Source: JANNGC01 sp043758205
GTDB lineage: Bacteria; Verrucomicrobiota; Verrucomicrobiia; Limisphaerales; SIBH01
Assembly: GCA_043758205.1 (NCBI GenBank)
Contig: JAYVNY010000055.1
Span: forward strand, 1-10,517
Length of the DNA: 10,517 nucleotides
Direction: 5' to 3'
Position numbers and translations under genes: made by a program. The stretch's first letter is position 1. Each line of letters starts with the position of its first letter. Below are positions 6,501-10,517 of the stretch, in pieces. The notes under the pieces were generated by a model. It worked only from the letters and a program-made list of their open reading frames with translations. It made no database searches and was not told where the DNA came from.

Positions 6501-9500
6501 CGCGCCGGGCGTGGCCACGCCGAGCGTGGTCCACGAGACGCCGCCGTTCGGACACCGGCCCTGCGCCACATCGGGCTGCTGTGAGCTGTAGATCACGCAG
6601 TCGAGCACCGAGAGCCTCGTATCAAACAAACCAATCTCGCCCTGCTCCAGCGCAAGGCTGAAGTTCAGGTGATCGCCGCCGTTGCCGTTGCCGTTGGCCG
6701 TGAACGAACGGAACTCGCCCGCGCCGATGAAGGTCAGCGGCTCGAGCTGGTTGCGCGCCGGGTCACCGAGCAGGTTGTCCGTGAAATAAAATCCGCCCAG
6801 GGCGACGGGCAGCCCGTTCGGATTGTACAGCTCCACGAAATCTTCCGAGACCACGCTGTCCGCGAGCCATTCATTGATGCGCAGATTGCGCGGGTCGCCG
6901 AGCGGCTGCGCGACGGGGGCGGCAGTGAAATTCGGCACGGCCAGCTTCCACTCGCCGACGCTGCCGAAGCGCGCGATGGAGAGGTCCGGCAACTGCCGCC
7001 CGAACTTCACGCTGTCGAGTTCGAGACCACCGTTCGTCACCGCCGCGAAGAGCCGCACCGAGTCGCCGTCCGCGTCGAGGTTGAAGCCGAGGTGAATGCC
7101 CGGCGTGGCATCAGGGTTGTTCGCATACACGGTCAGCGTGGCGGACGGCCCGAGGATCGTGCCGGCGGGGAAGGTGTATTTGCTGGGCTGATCCTTGTCG
7201 TTGCTCAGGCGCATCCCGCCGAGATCAATGGGCGACGCGGACTCGTTGAACAGCGCGATGGCGTCGGGGAAGGTGCCGTTGTGGTTCAGCGAGGCGACGT
7301 TGCGGGCCAGCACTTCGTTCAGGCGCACAGCGGGCCAGGTGTTGTTCACGACCCACGAGACGATGCTCGGCGCGCTCGCCAGTTGCGCGACGCCGTTCGT
7401 GCCCTTGGCCAGCACACGCACCGTGTTCGTGCCGTTGCCGAGCGCGGACAAATTGATGGGCGTGGCCAGCGCAATGTCCCCGGAGTAAGCGCCGCCATTC
7501 AGGCTGAATTGATACGTGGCCGCATCCGCCGCGCTGACCGTGAGCGTCGCGCCGGTGCTCGGCGTGGGCGAACGGGGCACGCCGGTGACGATGGCCGTGG
7601 GGCCATTCGAGTAAGTGATGGGCGGCAGGATGCCGAGCACGAAGGTGCGCCGCGAATCCATCCAGGTCTTGATGCTGGTGATCGTGCTGATCGGCACGTA
7701 GCCGCCGAGCGCCTCGTCCACCGTGGCGTTGAAGTTCGACTGGTTGAGCGGCCCGGTGAGCTGCTCGTAAAGCGTCCGGAAATAGATCGGCTGAAACTCC
7801 GGCCAGTTCAGAAAGCGATCCATCGCCAGACCGGAGCCGTTGTTGGCCGTGGCGGTGAAGATCCCCGCGTTCGGCGCGAGTGAACCGCCCTGGCCGAGGA
7901 TGGTGTCGAGATCGTAGTAGGTCAGAATCAGGCGCGGATCGAGGACGCCGGCATACATGAAGTAATCGTCATTGAAGCCGGTGTTCAGGCCCGTCTCGTT
8001 GTTGCCCATCAGGTTCATGAAAGCGAAGTGCTTCATCCACTGCTCCACGTTCACGACGGCGCGGACGTTGGCCGTGGTGAAGGGCACTGAGTTGCCCGTG
8101 CCGACCACGCTCAACATGCCGATGAGGTCGCCCCAATAATTCTCGCTCGCGTTCGACTCCTTGAAGAACGTGTTCGTGTACGACGTGTAGTTCGTGCCGC
8201 GATAGCTGAAGTCCGGCGGCGCAATGTCGCGGACGGCGCGATAGATGTTGCCGCCCAGATCATGCGGATAGTGCGCCGACGCGTAGTCGCTGTCCTGCGA
8301 TTCATTGGCGGCGTAGGAGCTGAACATCGGCGAACCGCTGACCGCGCGGTTGACGTTGTTGACGCGCGCCTGCGCCGCGTAGGTGTTCGCGCCCGCCACG
8401 CCGGACTTGCGCGCCAGCACGCTGCCGAGGTGCTGCGCGTGGACGTACTGCGAGTTGAGGTTAATCCCCTGCACGCCCTTCCAACGGTCGTCGTCGCGGA
8501 ACTCGATGCGGTAATTTGGCGGATTGGCCCGACGGCTGCCGTGGCCGCGATTGCGGAAGCCGACGCTGTAATGCCGCTTGATGCCGCCGCCATCAATGAT
8601 GATGGCCGTGCCGTTCATGGCCGCGTTCGGACCTTGGAGCGTGCTGATGCTTGGGATGGAAGCCAGCTCCGCCGCCTCGTTCGCCGTCATGATCAGCTTG
8701 AACATCGGCTGCGCGTTGGTCGGCGCGTACACCACGTCGTCAATTTGGAAAAGCGCGTTCACGACCTGCCCCGTCGGGCCGGCCCCGTCCGTCGCCGCGA
8801 TGGCCGGTGCGGGCCAGGTGCGCGTGCGTCCGCCCGCGTCCGTCGCGCTCACGTAGAACTCGATGATGGCATTGTTCGCCTGCGACGGAATCCGCGCGCT
8901 CCACAAGCCGTCGCTCGCCACGAGGTCACCGTTCAATCCGTCATCGTGCATCGCCAGGGTGGTGAAGGCTGGCGGCGTGGTGCTGTCCACACGCCAGAGA
9001 AGATTCGCCGTGTAACCGCTCGACGCTTCGTCGAGCAGACGCGCGCTGATTGTCACCTGCTCGATCGATTTCGGGATCGTCGGGAAGTGCGTCACGTCGA
9101 GAATGAGTGGCGCGATGTTGTTCGTGTTGACCGAGTTCACGCGGCCCGGCGTGCCGTTGGTCGTCACGCTCGCCGTCCAGTTCTCGCCGCTATCGTTTGG
9201 CTGGTTCAGATTGATCAACTCCAGCGAGGAGCCGTGGCCGTCATGCGGCTTGGACCATTCCCAGCCGCGGTAGCCCAGATCGAGATCGCCGCGCTGGCGC
9301 ACGCCCCAGTCGCCATTATCCGCGTAGGTCACGCTGTTGACCAGATTGCCCGCCGCGTCCTTGACGTTGATGTTCTCGCCGTTGTTGTTGAGCGAGCCGA
9401 TCCAGTTCCCCACGACGTTCGTGACGGTGGGGAAGTTGGTGCGGAAGTAATTTGTGTCCGCCGCGACCACGAGGTAACCGCCGGGCAGGAGCGAGACGTT

Positions 9501-10517
9501 CGAGAAGGTGAAGCTGAAGCCCGCCGTGACGCGCCAGCCCGCGAGGTTCACCGTCGTGCCGCCCTTGTTGTAAAGTTCCAGCCATTCATCGAGCGGATTC
9601 TCCGACGTGGTGTGATACATGATTTCGGAAATCACGACGCCCACGCTGTTCGAATCGAGCAGGTAACTCCACGGCGCGGGCGAGAAGGAATTGCCCGACC
9701 CATCGGCGATGCCGTGTCCGCCGGCCCAAGCGACGTTGACCACGCCCTGCGCCGGCTGCGCGAAGGTGAAATTGTACGGTCCCGCGCCGGAACCGCTGAA
9801 ACCCGTGGCCGGAGCAGCATTGATCAACAAGTCGCTCGCGTTCACGCCGGTGACCGGCTCGCTGAACGTGACGGCAATGGACGTGAGCGAAGCCAGCGTC
9901 GCACCCGGCAAAGGCGTGATGGCCGTGATCGTCGGCGGCTGCGAGTCGAGCAACTGATAACTCCAGTTCGCGCCCGCGCTGTTCGTGTCGAAAGCGTGCG
10001 AGGGCACAAACGTGTCGGCGATGCCGTGCGCCGTGACCCACGAGATCGCGACCGCGCCATACGCGGGCTGCGCGAAGCTGAACGTGTAGTTGCTGCCCGA
10101 GCCGGTGAGTCCGGTGGCCGGTAGTCCGTTGATCAACAGGTCGGACGCATTCACGCCCGCCACAACCTTGCTGAACACGACGGTAAGACCGGTCAGATTT
10201 GTGACGCTCGCGCCCGCAGGCGGAGTTTTGCTGAACACCAGCGGCGGCGCGATGTTCGTGCTCACGGTGACGTTGACCACGCTCGACGTGACGGACTGCC
10301 CGACATTGTCTGTGGCCACGGCAACCAGCGCGTAGGTACCGACGGCGGGGCTGTAATTGAAACTGAACGGCGAGGTCGTGTCATTCGCCAACAGCGCGCC
10401 GTTTGAGTAGAAGGCCACATTCGTGACCGTGCCGTCCGGATCACTCGCCGTCGCTCCGATGACAAAGCTGGCCGGCGTGCCGAAGAACGTGCCGTCCGTC
10501 GGATTCGTGATGGCGAT
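3516..10517 (-). CDS. Giant LTD/CotH/Ig-repeat surface protein, 5'-partial
   Basis: The frame stays open to the right edge (2,333 residues visible), so the GTG at 10418 is internal and the true start and any signal peptide lie outside. Domains from the N-terminal side, by approximate nucleotide position: Ig-like (10517-10260); two Big_5/SbsA-type Ig-like repeats (10260-9650); LTD1, SEIMYH (9645-9130); a beta domain common before CotH (9120-8790); CotH kinase-like (8710-7630); chitobiase/Ig-like linker (7620-7345); LTD2, NEVLA (7330-6915); LTD3, NEWLA (6890-6490); jelly-roll domain with DDGAVFYLNG (6460-5945); LTD4 (5925-5505); LTD5 (5480-5070); LTD6 (5060-4640); LTD7, NELMYNPP (4585-4040); He_PIG-type Ig (4025-3745); a small C-terminal domain ending RFYQVVSFDN. 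Such proteins are typical of Verrucomicrobiota and presumably surface-located or secreted. No membrane anchor or PEP-CTERM is seen. Adhesion, glycan binding or protein phosphorylation are all possible; the function is not established. Confidence 0.93.
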   Translation of the reverse strand: MAITNPTDGTFFGTPASFVIGATASDPDGTVTNVAFYSNGALLANDTTSPFSFNYSPAVGTYALVAVATDNVGQSVTSSVVNVTVSTNIAPPLVFSKTPPAGASVTNLTGLTVVFSKVVAGVNASDLLINGLPATGLTGSGSNYTFSFAQPAYGAVAISWVTAHGIADTFVPSHAFDTNSAGANWSYQLLDSQPPTITAITPLPGATLASLTSIAVTFSEPVTGVNASDLLINAAPATGFSGSGAGPYNFTFAQPAQGVVNVAWAGGHGIADGSGNSFSPAPWSYLLDSNSVGVVISEIMYHTTSENPLDEWLELYNKGGTTVNLAGWRVTAGFSFTFSNVSLLPGGYLVVAADTNYFRTNFPTVTNVVGNWIGSLNNNGENINVKDAAGNLVNSVTYADNGDWGVRQRGDLDLGYRGWEWSKPHDGHGSSLELINLNQPNDSGENWTASVTTNGTPGRVNSVNTNNIAPLILDVTHFPTIPKSIEQVTISARLLDEASSGYTANLLWRVDSTTPPAFTTLAMHDDGLNGDLVASDGLWSARIPSQANNAIIEFYVSATDAGGRTRTWPAPAIAATDGAGPTGQVVNALFQIDDVVYAPTNAQPMFKLIMTANEAAELASIPSISTLQGPNAAMNGTAIIIDGGGIKRHYSVGFRNRGHGSRRANPPNYRIEFRDDDRWKGVQGINLNSQYVHAQHLGSVLARKSGVAGANTYAAQARVNNVNRAVSGSPMFSSYAANESQDSDYASAHYPHDLGGNIYRAVRDIAPPDFSYRGTNYTSYTNTFFKESNASENYWGDLIGMLSVVGTGNSVPFTTANVRAVVNVEQWMKHFAFMNLMGNNETGLNTGFNDDYFMYAGVLDPRLILTYYDLDTILGQGGSLAPNAGIFTATANNGSGLAMDRFLNWPEFQPIYFRTLYEQLTGPLNQSNFNATVDEALGGYVPISTITSIKTWMDSRRTFVLGILPPITYSNGPTAIVTGVPRSPTPSTGATLTVSAADAATYQFSLNGGAYSGDIALATPINLSALGNGTNTVRVLAKGTNGVAQLASAPSIVSWVVNNTWPAVRLNEVLARNVASLNHNGTFPDAIALFNESASPIDLGGMRLSNDKDQPSKYTFPAGTILGPSATLTVYANNPDATPGIHLGFNLDADGDSVRLFAAVTNGGLELDSVKFGRQLPDLSIARFGSVGEWKLAVPNFTAAPVAQPLGDPRNLRINEWLADSVVSEDFVELYNPNGLPVALGGFYFTDNLLGDPARNQLEPLTFIGAGEFRSFTANGNGNGGDHLNFSLALEQGEIGLFDTRLSVLDCVIYSSQQPDVAQGRCPNGGVSWTTLGVATPGAPNACPVVIPPPVTVALLTISNSWRYQATGNLDSVNWTTNTYNDAAWPSGLALLGRYTSGAQVLPEPIRTVIETNVTQTNYYFRAHFNVPPGTTYTSLEFRHIIDDGAVFYLNGVEITSARFNMPAGPINGATFAASTVIAAVYQGPFSIPTSLLVVGDNVFAVDVHQRATNSSDSAMGVELTASIVTNSAAVAGVVINEVLANNASFTEPDGSKPDWVELYNPSANAVDLGDMSLTDDTTQARRWVFPNGTILNASGFLKVRFNSSAPSSTTNTGFGLSANGGKVFLFNKLAEGGSPLSSISYGLQAADFSIGRVPNGSTNWVLNVPTLGGNNLAAALGNPLLLKINEWMANPASGSDYFEIFNPNPQPVDISRFYLTDTLANRTQHQLPALSFIGVGQDAFQKFVADGNTTLGADHVNFSLKAGGEDLGLTSLNNVAIDSLTFYQQTLGVSQGLLPDGAATVVSFPTTPTPGKPNFLPVANIVVNEVLAHTDPPFEDAVEFYNFGPTNVNIGGWYLSDSQNNLYKYRVPTNTIVPAGGYVVFYEYQFNPDVTSTSFSFSSAKGDEVYLAQSLAPGTVTGYRAFATFGASENAVSFGRFATSLGIDFPAMSARTFGQDNPVTTNQFRLGNGLTNSYPKVGPLVINELMYNPPGLSNDVSEFIEVRNVTAAPLPLFDTNNPANTWRIRKGVDFNFPPNTLVPPGGYLVLVNFDPVSDPVSLNTFTNTYGTGLMILGPYSGRLHNDGEDVEIQKPDAPQTVPGPDFGLVPYILVDRVDYRDVYPWPQAADGSGWSLSKLTSTLYGNEAFNWQANPPTPGAANFPSSTNTPPTLAALVNRSVHAGYPVSFTATATDPDMPGQTLAYSLVNTVPSGATIGSASGVFNWTPTTNQIAAHTLSVRVTDNGSPNLSDTKNFTLTVLALPRVRSVSITNGVANVTWDSFAGRRYKIFTTPTLTPANWVQVGGDIIASGLTTTIAVGSGNDPTRFYQVVSFDN
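5070..7330 (-). repeat. Higher-order repeat: two LTD pairs flanking a jelly-roll domain
   Basis: The pair LTD2-LTD3 (7330-6490) and the pair LTD4-LTD5 (5925-5070) correspond unit by unit. Both start with (L/I)NEVLA, carry a FS-or-LSIxR segment ending in a NVP or AVP turn, continue through a 'LG(D/N)P' linker into INEW(L/M)A, and contain FIG(A/V)G then (G/A)DH(L/V)NFSL and a (A/T)PG.PN end. The repeated block is thus about 840-855 bp, larger than a single LTD. The block 5' of LTD1 and the C-terminal LTD7 use a third signature, (S/N)E(I/L)MY. Confidence 0.75.
7630..8710 (-). other. CotH kinase-like domain within the giant protein
   Basis: This domain belongs to the family of spore-coat CotH, an atypical secreted protein kinase. 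It opens at QPMFKLIMTANEAAEL and closes near MDSRRTFVLGILPP. Key stretches are the phosphate-binding-side motif VGFRNRGHGSRRANPPNYRIEF (split as GFRNRGHGS and NYRIEF), the ENYWGDLIG helix, MNLMGNNETGLNTGFNDDYF and YYDLDTILG (Asp-Leu-Asp at 7913-7905). The last two match the positions of the catalytic and metal-binding acidic residues in CotH. The 'KKSxxxxF'-type lysine stretch of canonical CotH reads PPNYRIEF, with Arg in place of Lys, so activity is uncertain. Confidence 0.8.
9650..10260 (-). repeat. Tandem pair of Ig-like repeats, about 309-bp period
   Basis: Two adjacent units of about 103 codons share the order FS(K/E).V.GVNASDLLIN, a PATG(L/F)(T/S)GSG turn, (F/Y).F(S/T)FAQPA.G.V and HGIAD followed by WSYQLLD or WSYLLD. 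The shared TGATCAACA lies near 9821 and 10130, giving the 309-bp offset. The DNA has diverged noticeably, so the duplication is not recent. The fold matches SbsA-type bacterial Ig-like domains. Confidence 0.8.

Noticed and set aside
8262..10124. 620-codon plus-strand frame opposite the giant gene (also 3981-5474 and 6669-7883)
   Set aside because: These frames sit exactly antisense to coherent LTD/CotH/Ig domains and are highly charged Arg/Val/Ala-rich products, the usual result of GC-biased third positions.
5070..10260. LTD and Ig repeats as a CRISPR array or insertion-element repeats
   Set aside because: The repeats are long, diverged, in frame and protein-level; there are no short identical repeats with unique spacers and no transposase.

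Overview
The window looks like chromosomal DNA from a GC-rich free-living bacterium of the PVC group, most likely Verrucomicrobiota (possibly Pedosphaera/Limisphaera-like). This rests on gene content, not on any database search: a Gfo/Idh/MocA oxidoreductase with the PVC-style QKP motif and 'RPYRAPW' tail, a lipoprotein sulfatase, and a giant secreted protein combining lamin-tail domains (LTD), a CotH kinase-like domain, Ig-like domains and a short 'RFYQV' C-terminal domain. Shine-Dalgarno signals are weak or absent at most starts.

Layout. Positions 1-93 are an exact reverse complement of 401-493, so the left edge of the sequence is an inverted copy of the inside of the first gene. Positions 45-1226 (+) read as a Gfo/Idh/MocA oxidoreductase, but the first 16 codons come from that copy and the true NAD-binding N-terminus is missing. 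Positions 1227-1382 are intergenic and hold two small inverted repeats. Positions 1383-2016 (+) carry a two-gene unit: a 62-residue protein of unknown function overlapping by 8 bases a small nucleotidyltransferase-fold protein. It converges on a minus-strand pair with a 4-base gap. A probable intrinsic terminator for the minus strand lies inside the 3' end of the nucleotidyltransferase gene. Positions 2021-3466 (or 3502) (-) encode a formylglycine-type sulfatase lipoprotein. Positions 3516-10517 (-) hold one open frame of 2,333 visible residues that runs off the right edge.

How the genes may work together. The giant protein and the sulfatase lie head to tail 13-49 bases apart and are probably co-transcribed. 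Both look exported, one as a lipoprotein and one as a multi-domain surface or secreted protein, which would suit a role at the cell surface with sulfated polysaccharides; that role is inference. The oxidoreductase may belong to sugar metabolism, but its neighbours are cut off. I found no tRNA, rRNA, CRISPR array, transposase or phage gene. The most informative observations are the exact terminal inverted duplication (probably an assembly or amplification chimera), the layered repeats of the giant protein, and the apparent loss of the third acidic residue in the nucleotidyltransferase.
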